Shown here: piece by piece, positions 16,754-24,581 of the stretch
Layout of the letters: each line of letters begins with the position of its first letter
Numbering within the stretch: the stretch's first letter is position 1
Source of the DNA: an uncultured Clostridia bacterium
GTDB lineage: Bacteria; Bacillota; Clostridia; Christensenellales; Borkfalkiaceae
Assembly: GCA_947630115.1 (NCBI GenBank)
Contig: CANRGG010000001.1
Span: 40,620 to 104,619, forward strand
Reading direction: 5' to 3'
Length of the DNA: 64,000 bases
Made by a program: the position numbers and the translations under genes
The notes under the pieces: model-generated
What the model was told of the DNA's origin: nothing
The model's database searches: none
The model's input: only the letters and a program-made list of their open reading frames with translations

Positions 16754-17620
16754 ATGATAAAACTCGCGGAGGATTGGAAGGATTTTTCGGTGATCGCGAC
16801 GGGCGGCGGGTACAAGCTCGAACGGTGGGGAAAGACCGTCCTCCTCCGTCCCGATCCGCAGGTCATCTGGGAGGCGCAGTTCGACCTTTTTTCCTATCCG
16901 CAGCTTTCGGCGGTCTATCGCCGCAGCGAAAAAGGGGGCGGCGCCTGGGAATTCAAAAAGCTGCTGCCCGAAAGCTGGGAGATCTCCTATCGGGACCTCC
17001 GGTTCAAGATCAAGCCGATGGGCTTCAAGCACACCGGGCTCTTTCCCGAACAGGCGGTGAATTGGGAACGCACCGGCGAGATCATCCGACGCGCCGCCGC
17101 GGCGGGGAAAAAGCCGAAAATTATGAATTTGTTCGCCTACACCGGCGGGGCGACCGTCGCCATGGCGAAGGCGGGGGCGGAAGTCGTCCATGTGGACGCC
17201 TCCAAAGGCATGGTCGAGCGCGCGGGGGAAAATGCCCGTCTCTCGGGGATCGAAAGCGGGATCCGCTATCTTGTGGACGACTGCAAAAAGTTCGTACTGC
17301 GGGAGATCCGCCGCGGCAATCGCTACAACGGGATCGTCATGGACCCGCCCTCCTACGGCAGGGGGCCGAGCGGCGAGATGTGGAAGCTCGAGACCGAGCT
17401 CTTTCCCTTCGTGAAGCTTTGCGCCTCTCTTCTTTGCGAGGAGCCGCTGTTTTTTCTCATCAACAGTTACACGACGGGCTTGCAGCCCACGGTGCTTGAA
17501 AATATTCTGAAACTGACGATGCCCCGCGGCGGAACGGTCGAAGCCTATGAGGTCGGACTTCCGACGGAGGAGGGGATCGCGCTGCCTTGCGGAGCGGGAG
17601 GGATCTATGTTAGAGAATGA
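16754..17620 (+). CDS. Class I SAM-dependent methyltransferase, RlmI-like core without PUA domain
   Basis: A 288-residue methyltransferase related to the COG1092 23S rRNA cytosine methyltransferases. It has an N-terminal beta-rich part with ERWGKTVLLRPDPQ and W.IKPMGFKHTGLFPEQ, the SAM motif LFAYTGGATVAMAKAGA (about 121-137), VVHVDASKGMVERA, and the catalytic MDPPSYGRG (about 197). No PUA domain is present, unlike RlmI. RNA is the likely substrate; position is unknown. The ATG is seven bases after a perfect -10 box and no Shine-Dalgarno site exists, so the mRNA should be leaderless. The 3' end overlaps the RluA gene by 14 bases. Confidence 0.85.
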   Translation: MIKLAEDWKDFSVIATGGGYKLERWGKTVLLRPDPQVIWEAQFDLFSYPQLSAVYRRSEKGGGAWEFKKLLPESWEISYRDLRFKIKPMGFKHTGLFPEQAVNWERTGEIIRRAAAAGKKPKIMNLFAYTGGATVAMAKAGAEVVHVDASKGMVERAGENARLSGIESGIRYLVDDCKKFVLREIRRGNRYNGIVMDPPSYGRGPSGEMWKLETELFPFVKLCASLLCEEPLFFLINSYTTGLQPTVLENILKLTMPRGGTVEAYEVGLPTEEGIALPCGAGGIYVRE

Positions 17621-18380
17621 AGAGCCTTTGCAGGGGGAGGAGCTTTCCCGGGAAGAGGCGCCCCTAAAAGGGGAGGACAGGCGGGAGGAGGAATTTGTCA
17701 TCCTGCATGAGGACAACCATATCCTCGTCGTGATGAAGCCGCAGAACCTTGCCTCCTGTCCCGACGAGAGCGGGGATAAGAACCTTCTCGATCTTCTCAA
17801 AGATTATATCCGCACGACGTACAAAAAGCCGGGCAACGTCTATCTCGGGCTTGTCCATCGGCTGGACCGGCCCACGGGCGGCGTCATGGTCTTTGCCAAG
17901 ACGAGCAAGGCGGCGGGACGGCTTTCGGAGCAAATGCGCACGGGCGATTTCGAGAAGAAATATCTCGCGGTCCTCTGCGGCGCGCCCGTTCCCGAGCGCG
18001 GCACCCTCTCGGGCTGGCTCAAAAAGAACACCGTCAACAACATGGTCTACCTCTGTCCGCAGGGGACGGAGGGCGCCAAGGCGGCGGAACTCGAATACGA
18101 GACGCTCGAAAAACAGGGGGGGCTTTCGCTTGTGAAGGTCAAACTGCATACGGGCAGGAGCCATCAGATCCGCGTCCAGATGGCGGGGATCTCCCACCCC
18201 GTTTACGGCGATCTCCGCTACGGCGGCGACAAGGCGCAGAAGGGGAAACTCGCGCTGTGGGCGTATTCTCTCTCCTTCACCCATCCCGTCACCAAGGAAC
18301 GGCTGCTGTTTCTGTGCGAACCGCCCAAAGGGGAGCAGCCGTGGAGAAAATTTGATCTTTCGGCGGCAGTAAGACCGTAA
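17607..18380 (+). CDS. RluA-family pseudouridine synthase (no S4 domain)
   Basis: Isomerises uridine to pseudouridine in rRNA or tRNA. The 257-residue protein, started at the ATG after GGGAGGG, has an acidic 25-residue N-terminal tail and then the catalytic domain: DNHILVVMKPQ, LVHRLDRPTGGVMVFAKT with the catalytic aspartate (about 85), KKYLAVLCG and VKLHTGRSHQIRVQ. There is no S4 RNA-binding domain, so it resembles RluA/TruC or YhcT types. It is co-transcribed with the methyltransferase upstream, forming an RNA-modification pair. Confidence 0.9.
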   Translation: MLENEEPLQGEELSREEAPLKGEDRREEEFVILHEDNHILVVMKPQNLASCPDESGDKNLLDLLKDYIRTTYKKPGNVYLGLVHRLDRPTGGVMVFAKTSKAAGRLSEQMRTGDFEKKYLAVLCGAPVPERGTLSGWLKKNTVNNMVYLCPQGTEGAKAAELEYETLEKQGGLSLVKVKLHTGRSHQIRVQMAGISHPVYGDLRYGGDKAQKGKLALWAYSLSFTHPVTKERLLFLCEPPKGEQPWRKFDLSAAVRP

Positions 18381-18436
18381 GATCCCCGCTTTTTTGCCCT
18401 TTTTTTCTCTTTTTCCCCGAAAGCGCGAAATTACGC

Positions 18437-18465
18437 TTGACGAAAAGGGAAAATTTGGTTAAAAT
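18437..18465 (+). promoter_or_regulatory. Sigma-A promoter of the large surface protein gene
   Basis: TTGACG at 18437 and TAAAAT at 18460 with 17 bases between; leader about 36 bases to the ATG at 18508. Confidence 0.8.
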
Positions 18466-18507
18466 GGAAATGATCATGGGCGCAATGCCCATAACGGAGC
18501 GATATAC

Positions 18508-20814
18508 ATGGACATGAAAAAGACAAAATTCCGTTCTTATGCGCTGACGGCGCTTTTGGTCTTGTTGGCGCTTGTTCTGAGCGCGGCGATCGGCTCGCTG
18601 AATAAAGTGCGTCATGCCGACGCGGCGGATTACCGGCCCGCGTCGCTGTTCTCGGCGGGCACCGGCGGCAGCATCGTCGCCTCCGAAGAAGAGGGCGACG
18701 GCAAATACGTGAAATTCGAACTCAGTGATAACGGCAAAGTCCATTACCGGCGCGATCTGGCGCTCAAATGGTATGCCGCCGCACCGGAGGCCGCAAGCGA
18801 GACCGTCGGCAAGAACAACCGCGGTAAACTGTATTATTTTTCCCTTGATTTTCAGTTCGTGGAGTTGAACTTCACCCATTTCTCCCTGTCGTTCGAGAGC
18901 GCGGAGGAGAACGTCAGCAAGGACGAGACTTCAAAGAACACCATCCATTTCTACAAAGGGGAGGACGGGGCGCTCACCGCTGCCGTGCAGAACGCTTCGG
19001 AGCAGAAGGACGGCTGGAAAGCGGAGGAGCCCGTCTCGATCGAGCTTCCCGGCAACAACGTCGCGCTCAGATTCAGCGAGGACGATTGCAGTATCGGCGA
19101 GTTTGCGGTCTATATCAACGAGACGAGGATCGGCAAGCTCACGAACATCGGCGGCTATTTCATGGAATATCTCTCGTCGGCGTCCTCGACACCCCGGATC
19201 CCGATCACTTTCCTCGCGGATGATGTCACGGGCGACGGCGAAAAGCTCGGGATCCTCATCAAAGAGATGAACGGGCAGTCGTTTGCGCTCAACGCGGACG
19301 ATCGGGTGGAGGACAATGCCCCCGCTGCGCTCGTCGTCAACGAGAGAGTGCACTCCTACATGCTCGGCAAGTCCTGGAGCCTCACCTATGAAGCGATCGA
19401 CGTCTGCGACGATTCGGTCACCGTCACGAGAAAGTTTGCCATGGTCAAGACGGACGAGGGCGGCGCCTATCTCAAACCCACCGACGAGGATTACGATTCT
19501 CTCACGACATCCACCTATTTCATGCCCACGAGCGATCAGACCGAAAAGGAAGAGCAGTACGTTTCGATCTATTTCAGCCTCGACGACGGCACGGAGAGGA
19601 GCGAAGAGGAGACGGCGAAAAACTATGTCTATCTGAGCTGGTATGCCGAAGAGAATGCGGTCGCAAGCTGCGGCGAGGGCGAAAACGCATTCGACTATAT
19701 CAAAGTAGACCGTCTGCAAGGCGGGCCCGAGTACGTCGGGATCAAGGCGGACGCCGACACGCGCGCAAATCTCAAAGAAGATCTCGCTTCGCAGCGGGCG
19801 GAAGAATATCAGAACGCGGTTGATGAAGCGAGCCGCGATCTCAGCGCCGGCAAGGGTTCCTATTTCTATCTCCCTTCGCTGCGCGGGCTCATCGAGAGCG
19901 AGTATGCCGATTACAGAAATCTGCGGTTCAGTATCTATTACCGCAAGCAGAGCGACGAGGTCGATTCGACCGCAAGCTCTTCGACGGCGCTCCGTTACAA
20001 CGGGCTGCGCTTCGAGATCACCGAGGAAGGGAAGTACGTCTTTAAGGTCCTTGCGGAGGATTCCGTCGGCAATGCAATGGTGTATTATTACGAGGACAAG
20101 CTCCAGAAGGTCACGGCGGACAACCTTTGGGAGATCGAAGAGATCCCCGAATTCTATTTCGAAGCGTCTTACAGCGGCGTGAAGGTGGAAAAGCCCGGTT
20201 CGCAGACGCTCGGTTACAGCGGACAGAGCTACACGTTCAGCGATTTCGAGATCGTCGGGCTGGACGGCTATGAGACCAAGTACACCCTCTACCGCATGAA
20301 CGTGGAGGAGGCGTCGAAGGAGCTCAGCATTCCCGGTTACAGCACGATGGTGGACGACCCCGCGACCTATTTCGAACGTTTCAAGAGCTATATGACGGTC
20401 ATCAAACCGTACAACGACAGCGTGACCGAAGAGGACGAGGACCGCTGGAACAGCACGTTCAACGCCTATGAATGGCGGCCCGACGAGGGGCTCACTTTCA
20501 CGCCCCAGCAGAAGGCCTACTATTTCCTGAAACTCGAAGTGACCGAGTCGCGTCTCCCGGGGCATAGCGAAGTCGCTTACCAGGTCATCGACGTGCAGAA
20601 CAGCGTGGATCAGCTGCCCGATTCTCCCGATTGGTTGGAAAACAATCTGACTTCCGTCATTCTGTTCTCGATTTCGGCGGCGTTGCTCATTGTCGTCATC
20701 ATCATCTTTGTGGCGAAGCCCTCCGAAAAGACGGTCGAGGAGATCGACCTTGAGAGTCTGAAAGGCAAGGGCGGCAAGGGAACCAAAAAGGGTCCCGACG
20801 AGAAAGAGGAATGA
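18508..20814 (+). CDS. Large exported protein anchored by a C-terminal membrane helix, unknown function
   Basis: Not recognised. The 768-residue protein starts with a basic end and a hydrophobic signal helix (TALLVLLALVLSAAIG, about 13-28), then about 680 residues of acidic, beta-rich sequence with many Tyr, Glu and Ser, and near the C terminus one transmembrane helix (LFSISAALLIVVIIIFVA, about 720-737) followed by a short Lys-rich cytoplasmic tail. Topology is therefore outside the cell with a single anchor. No sorting motif, Cys cluster or catalytic motif is evident; immunoglobulin-like folds are plausible in the second half but unproven. It has its own promoter and a strong terminator, so it is a single-gene unit. 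Confidence 0.75.
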   Translation: MDMKKTKFRSYALTALLVLLALVLSAAIGSLNKVRHADAADYRPASLFSAGTGGSIVASEEEGDGKYVKFELSDNGKVHYRRDLALKWYAAAPEAASETVGKNNRGKLYYFSLDFQFVELNFTHFSLSFESAEENVSKDETSKNTIHFYKGEDGALTAAVQNASEQKDGWKAEEPVSIELPGNNVALRFSEDDCSIGEFAVYINETRIGKLTNIGGYFMEYLSSASSTPRIPITFLADDVTGDGEKLGILIKEMNGQSFALNADDRVEDNAPAALVVNERVHSYMLGKSWSLTYEAIDVCDDSVTVTRKFAMVKTDEGGAYLKPTDEDYDSLTTSTYFMPTSDQTEKEEQYVSIYFSLDDGTERSEEETAKNYVYLSWYAEENAVASCGEGENAFDYIKVDRLQGGPEYVGIKADADTRANLKEDLASQRAEEYQNAVDEASRDLSAGKGSYFYLPSLRGLIESEYADYRNLRFSIYYRKQSDEVDSTASSSTALRYNGLRFEITEEGKYVFKVLAEDSVGNAMVYYYEDKLQKVTADNLWEIEEIPEFYFEASYSGVKVEKPGSQTLGYSGQSYTFSDFEIVGLDGYETKYTLYRMNVEEASKELSIPGYSTMVDDPATYFERFKSYMTVIKPYNDSVTEEDEDRWNSTFNAYEWRPDEGLTFTPQQKAYYFLKLEVTESRLPGHSEVAYQVIDVQNSVDQLPDSPDWLENNLTSVILFSISAALLIVVIIIFVAKPSEKTVEEIDLESLKGKGGKGTKKGPDEKEE

Positions 20815-20834
20815 TCTGAAATTTTGATTTGGGT

Positions 20835-20871
20835 GCGCCCGGCGGCGATCGCCGCCGGGCGCTTCTTTTTT
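20835..20871 (+). terminator. Intrinsic terminator after the surface protein gene
   Basis: A 28-base perfect palindrome beginning GCGCCCGGCGGCGA is followed by TTC and six T. Confidence 0.92.
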
Positions 20872-20889
20872 GCCCACCTTCTTTTGAAA

Positions 20890-20901
20890 GAAAACGTTTT
20901 C
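20890..20901. promoter_or_regulatory. GAAAACGTTTTC palindrome, possible LacI-family operator
   Basis: A perfect 12-bp palindrome with a central CG, 80 bases before the DUF378 start. It resembles CcpA/LacI-type sites (centre AACGTT) but the outer T and A of a cre site are not met. Confidence 0.35.
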
Positions 20902-20981
20902 GAACTTCCTGTGAAACTTCGCAAAATTCACACGCATAAAACGGCTTTGAATTCTCAAACTGCGGATAGGAGGCAAAAACA

Positions 20982-21224
20982 ATGGTCATTGCAAATTTGA
21001 TCTCTTATATTCTCGTGCTCACGGGAGCGTTGAACTGGGGTTTGTACGGCATTTTCAATTTCAACCTCGTTTCGATGATCTTCACGGGTCCCCGTACGAT
21101 CGGCGCCATCATCGTCTATTCGCTCATTGCGCTTGCGGCGATCTGGCTCATCATTTCCCCGATCATCACGAACGGTGCGCTCAAACTCATGGGCAACAGA
21201 GAAGTTCGCGAAGAGAGAACCTAA
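20982..21224 (+). CDS. DUF378 (YuzA-like) small membrane protein
   Basis: An 80-residue protein with two membrane helices (LISYILVLTGALNWGLYGI, about 6-24, and IIVYSLIALAAIWLII, about 46-61) and the DUF378 signature GALNWGLYGIFNFNLV. Function of the family is unknown. A clear GGAGG lies eight bases before the ATG. A terminator-like hairpin follows 19 bases after the stop, just in front of feoA. Confidence 0.88.
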   Translation: MVIANLISYILVLTGALNWGLYGIFNFNLVSMIFTGPRTIGAIIVYSLIALAAIWLIISPIITNGALKLMGNREVREERT

Positions 21225-21243
21225 AACAGAAGAGAAAATCAAG

Positions 21244-21281
21244 ATGCGGACGGCATAATTCAAGGCACGTCCGCATTTTTT
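21244..21281 (+). terminator. Terminator-like hairpin between DUF378 and feoA
   Basis: Stem ATGCGGACG / CGTCCGCAT (9 bp), 15-base loop, six T. The T-run ends seven bases before the feoA ATG. It may end DUF378 transcription or act as a control point for feoAB. Confidence 0.75.
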
Positions 21282-21287
21282 AATGGT

Positions 21288-21512
21288 ATGAACATCACGG
21301 AAATGGGCCCGGGCGATCGCGGAACGGTCGCGGAAGTGAACTGTCCGCCCGAACTAAAGGAACGGCTCTTTTCGCTGCGCGTCCGTCCGGGCGAAGAGAT
21401 CTGTCTTTTGAAAATTTCATTCTTCCGAAAGACGTTTCTGATCTCGGCAGCGGGCAGCCGGATCGCGCTCGGGAAGGAGGTCGCCGAATGCGTGAACGTT
21501 TGCAGGGCGTAG
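21288..21512 (+). CDS. feoA: FeoA ferrous iron transport accessory protein
   Basis: A 74-residue SH3-like protein of the FeoA family, expected to act at the cytoplasmic side of FeoB. Visible are the opening MNITEMGPGDRGTVAEV, LFSLRVRPGEEICLLK and the C-terminal SRIALGKEVAECVNV. Length is normal. No Shine-Dalgarno site is present before the ATG and the hairpin upstream leaves only seven bases. The 3' end overlaps feoB by 25 bases, so the two are coupled. Confidence 0.9.
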   Translation: MNITEMGPGDRGTVAEVNCPPELKERLFSLRVRPGEEICLLKISFFRKTFLISAAGSRIALGKEVAECVNVCRA

Positions 21513-23332
21513 AGATCCTTCTTGTCGGCAACCCCAACGCGGGCAAGAGCACTCTCTTCAACGCGCTCACGGGCGGGAACGCGAAGGTCGGAAATTGGCA
21601 CGGCGTGACGGTCGGCGCGCTCGAAAAGGAGGCAAAACTCGGCAAATTCCGGGCAAAAGTGTGCGATCTTCCCGGCATTTACTCTCTCGAGGGCATGAGC
21701 ATGGAGGAAAAGGGCGCGGCTCGGTACGTCAAAGCGCATGAAAACGCCTTTTTGCTGTTCGTCACCGAATGCGGCGCCTTGGAGCGGATCCTGCCCCTTC
21801 TTTCGGGACTTGCCCGCGACGGGAAATGCGCGCTGGTCTTGACGAAAAAGCGGCAGTTTCTCCGGCGGGGCGGGAGCCTCGACGAAGAGACCCTCCGAAG
21901 AGAGCTCTCCCTGCCCGTCTTTTGCGCGGAAGGGCTGTCAAGGCGGGCGCTGCGGGAAAAAGTCGCAAATCTCATCGAAAACGAGGAAGTTGCTCGTTCG
22001 TCCGCAGACGCGGGGCGGGGCTCCGTCACGGCGCAGCGCGCGAAGCGGTATGCGCAGAGCCTCTATGGATACCGCCGCCCGAGCGAGGAACTCTCCAAGA
22101 CGGAAAAACTGCTCGCAAACGGGTTTGTGGCGATCCCGCTCTTCTTCGCGGCGCTGGGGCTCTCCTTTTACATCACCTTTGCGCCGGGACTTCTGGGCGA
22201 TTTTTTGAAAACTGCGATCGACAAATTTTTCTCGGAATATCTGGCGGGCTTTGCGGGGAAGATCTCCTCGCCCGTTCTGCGCGGGTTCGTGTGCGACGGG
22301 CTTTTGAAGAGCCTCGGGAGCGTCCTCTGTTTCCTGCCGCAGATCGCGCTGCTCTTTCTGTTTTTGCTCCTCATGGAGGAGAGCGGCTTTCTCTCGAGGC
22401 TCGCGATGCTCACCGACGGCGTGTTCCAGAAGGTGGGCCTTTCGGGCAGGGCGATGTTCTCGCTGCTCATGGGGTTCGGCTGCAGCGCGGCGGCGATCAT
22501 GACGACGCGCGCCTTGGACGACAAGAAGATCCAGAAAAGGGTCATTCTATGTTTGCCCTATATCTCATGCAGCGCAAAACTGCCCGTCTATCTCACCTTG
22601 TCCGCCTCCTTTTTCCAGGATCCCTTTCTCGCGGTGCTTCTTTTATATGCGCTCGGCGTGGGGCTCTCCTTTGCGGTCGCCCTCTTTTTGAAGCGCGAGG
22701 CGCCGCCCTTCGTCATGGAACTTGCGCCGCTGCAAATTCCCCGTCCGGGATTTCTCGCAAAATCCTTGTATTTTCAGATCAAACAGTTTATAATAAAGCT
22801 CGGGACGGTCATCCTCGCCTTTTTTCTCGCGTCCTGGCTGCTCTCCTCTTTCCGCTGGGATTTCACCTATTGCGCCCCGGATGAGAGCATTCTCGCCTCC
22901 GTCTGCGGGGGGCTCAAATATCTGTTTGCACCCATCGGCTGCTGTGATTGGAAGATCGCCTATGCCGCGCTCTCGGGGTTGGTCGCCAAGGAGAATGTTG
23001 CGGGCGCGCTCTCGATGTTCTACGGCGGGTTTCCCTACTCCGCGGCGAGCGCATTCGCCTTTGCGGTGTTCCTGCTCGCCTGCTCGCCCTGCGTTTCGGC
23101 GATCGCGGCGAGCGCCAAAGAGCTCGGATGGCGCACGGCGCTCTGGAACGCCCTCATGCAGACGGTCTCCGCCCTTCTTCTGAGCTATCTCGTCTACTTT
23201 CTCCTGACGGGCGGGGGGATCTATCTGCTGCTTCTGCTCATTCCGCTCTTTGCGGCGCTTCTGATAAGGAAAAACAAAGATGAAAAAATTCACGGTTCAA
23301 AACGAGGATTCTCTTCAAAACTTCACCGATAA
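21488..23332 (+). CDS. feoB: FeoB-type ferrous iron transporter with degenerate G4 motif
   Basis: Fe(II) uptake protein: an N-terminal G domain joined to a polytopic membrane domain. G1 GNPNAGKST (about 14-22), G2 region VGNWHGVTV, G3 DLPG (about 58). The G4 position, normally NxxD, reads VLTKKRQF, so guanine recognition may be lost. The membrane part has about eight helices with the Gate motifs GFGCSAAAIMTTRAL and the second Gate ALSGLVAKENVAGAL. At 614 residues it is shorter than most FeoB. The last 17 codons overlap the next gene by 53 bases. FeoA is directly upstream; no FeoC is seen. Confidence 0.9.
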   Translation: MRERLQGVEILLVGNPNAGKSTLFNALTGGNAKVGNWHGVTVGALEKEAKLGKFRAKVCDLPGIYSLEGMSMEEKGAARYVKAHENAFLLFVTECGALERILPLLSGLARDGKCALVLTKKRQFLRRGGSLDEETLRRELSLPVFCAEGLSRRALREKVANLIENEEVARSSADAGRGSVTAQRAKRYAQSLYGYRRPSEELSKTEKLLANGFVAIPLFFAALGLSFYITFAPGLLGDFLKTAIDKFFSEYLAGFAGKISSPVLRGFVCDGLLKSLGSVLCFLPQIALLFLFLLLMEESGFLSRLAMLTDGVFQKVGLSGRAMFSLLMGFGCSAAAIMTTRALDDKKIQKRVILCLPYISCSAKLPVYLTLSASFFQDPFLAVLLLYALGVGLSFAVALFLKREAPPFVMELAPLQIPRPGFLAKSLYFQIKQFIIKLGTVILAFFLASWLLSSFRWDFTYCAPDESILASVCGGLKYLFAPIGCCDWKIAYAALSGLVAKENVAGALSMFYGGFPYSAASAFAFAVFLLACSPCVSAIAASAKELGWRTALWNALMQTVSALLLSYLVYFLLTGGGIYLLLLLIPLFAALLIRKNKDEKIHGSKRGFSSKLHR

Positions 23333-24074
23333 CCACTATGCGCAGGCGTCCTTTTGCTTCCGCACCCTTCTGAAAGACCGCGAGATCCGCGTGAACGGCA
23401 AAAAGGTCATGGAAAACGTCGCCTTGCGGGAAGGGGACGAGGTCGAATACTTCCTCACCGCCGCACAGGCGGGCAAAAAAGCGTTTTCGATCGTATATGA
23501 GGACGAAAATCTCTATGTGCTCGACAAGGAGAGCGGCGTCAACTCCGAGGCGGTCTTTGAGGCGCTCAACGGTTTTCCCGTCCACCGGCTGGATCGCAAC
23601 ACCGCAGGGCTTTTGCTCCTTGCCAAGAGCGCTTCTGCGCAGGAGGAGCTCCTCTCCGCCTTCCGGGAACGGCGGGTCGAAAAGATCTATCACGCCCTCG
23701 TTCTCGGCAAAATGCCTCAAAGACATGAGATTTTGAACGCGTACCTCAAAAAGGACGAGCGCAGCGGCCTGGTGAAGATCTCCTTACGGCCGGAGGGGGA
23801 GAAGATCGTCACCGAATACGAGGTCCTCGAGGAGCGAGAAGAGACGAGCCTTCTCAAGATCACCCTCCACACGGGCAAGACCCACCAGATCCGCGCCCAT
23901 CTCGCCTTCGTCGGGCACCCCATTGTCGGCGACGAAAAATACGGCGACAGCGCCTATAACCGCTCCGTGCACCGCACCCGCCAAATGCTTCTTGCAAAAT
24001 CTCTCTCGCTGCAAACGAAAGGGAGTTTGTCCGATTTTTCCGGCAGGGTCTTTGTCTCCGATCGAAATCTTTGA
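23280..24074 (+). CDS. RluA-family pseudouridine synthase with N-terminal S4 domain
   Basis: A 264-residue RluC/RluD-like synthase. An S4 RNA-binding domain occupies about 8-60 (LLKDREIRVNGKKV), followed by the catalytic domain with VHRLDRNTAGLLLLAKS (catalytic Asp about 105), EKIYHALVLG and ITLHTGKTHQIRAHLA. It is a different branch from the S4-less synthase at 17607. The ATG lies 53 bases inside feoB with AAGG upstream; the S4 domain would be cut by any later start, so this overlap is real. A functional link with iron transport is not implied. Confidence 0.92.
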   Translation: MKKFTVQNEDSLQNFTDNHYAQASFCFRTLLKDREIRVNGKKVMENVALREGDEVEYFLTAAQAGKKAFSIVYEDENLYVLDKESGVNSEAVFEALNGFPVHRLDRNTAGLLLLAKSASAQEELLSAFRERRVEKIYHALVLGKMPQRHEILNAYLKKDERSGLVKISLRPEGEKIVTEYEVLEEREETSLLKITLHTGKTHQIRAHLAFVGHPIVGDEKYGDSAYNRSVHRTRQMLLAKSLSLQTKGSLSDFSGRVFVSDRNL

Positions 24075-24146
24075 GCGAAAAACGCCCCGAAAACAGAGCG
24101 GTTTCGGGAAAATTAAAAAAATTTTCGAAAATCTTCTTCAAAACGC

Positions 24147-24175
24147 TTGACAGCGTTTTTTGATTGTGTTAGTAT
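24147..24175 (+). promoter_or_regulatory. Sigma-A promoter of the metal-efflux operon
   Basis: Consensus TTGACA at 24147, 17-base spacer, TAGTAT at 24170. The -10 box overlaps the ArsR-type operator. Confidence 0.9.
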
Positions 24176-24194
24176 ATGAACAGTTATTCATATA
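24173..24194. promoter_or_regulatory. SmtB/ArsR-type 12-2-12 operator
   Basis: Inverted repeat TATATGAA..TTCATATA with centre TGAACA-GT-TATTCA, matching the operator pattern known for SmtB, CzrA and CadC. It covers the -10 box and the transcription start, as expected for repression relieved by metal. Confidence 0.88.
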
Positions 24195-24212
24195 TTGATA
24201 AAGGAGAATGGT

Positions 24213-24563
24213 ATGGCAAGTTGCGATCATGAGACGGAACATCATCTGGCGGCGAAGGCGGCGCGGGAGAATATGCCGGACGAAGAGGCGATTTTGAGGG
24301 TGAGCGCGGCGTTCAAGGCGATCTCGGAGCCGAGCCGGCTGAAAATCTTGTTTGCGCTCCGGCAGGGGGAGATGTGCGTCTTTCACATTGTGGAGGCGGT
24401 GGGGGGGACGCAGAGCGCGGTCTCGCACCAGCTCCGCATTTTGCGGGACAACCGGGTGATCAAGGCGCGGCGGGACGGGCAGAACATCGTCTATTCGCTC
24501 GCAGACGAGCACGTCGTAGCGGTGTTGGAGCTTGCCTGCACCCATCTGAACTGCAAGATTTAA
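24213..24563 (+). CDS. ArsR/SmtB-family Zn/Cd-sensing repressor
   Basis: A 116-residue winged-helix repressor (HTH: GTQSAVSHQLRILRDNRVI, about 65-83). Metal sites: an N-terminal CDHETEHH cluster and, at the C terminus, DEHVVAVLELACTHLNC, which fits the alpha-5 DxHx10HxxC zinc site. This predicts derepression by Zn(II), Cd(II) or Pb(II). Start at the ATG after AAAGGAG. The gene lies directly after its operator and 18 bases before the P-type ATPase it should control. Confidence 0.92.
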   Translation: MASCDHETEHHLAAKAARENMPDEEAILRVSAAFKAISEPSRLKILFALRQGEMCVFHIVEAVGGTQSAVSHQLRILRDNRVIKARRDGQNIVYSLADEHVVAVLELACTHLNCKI

Positions 24564-24581
24564 GATCAAAGGAGGAAATTT

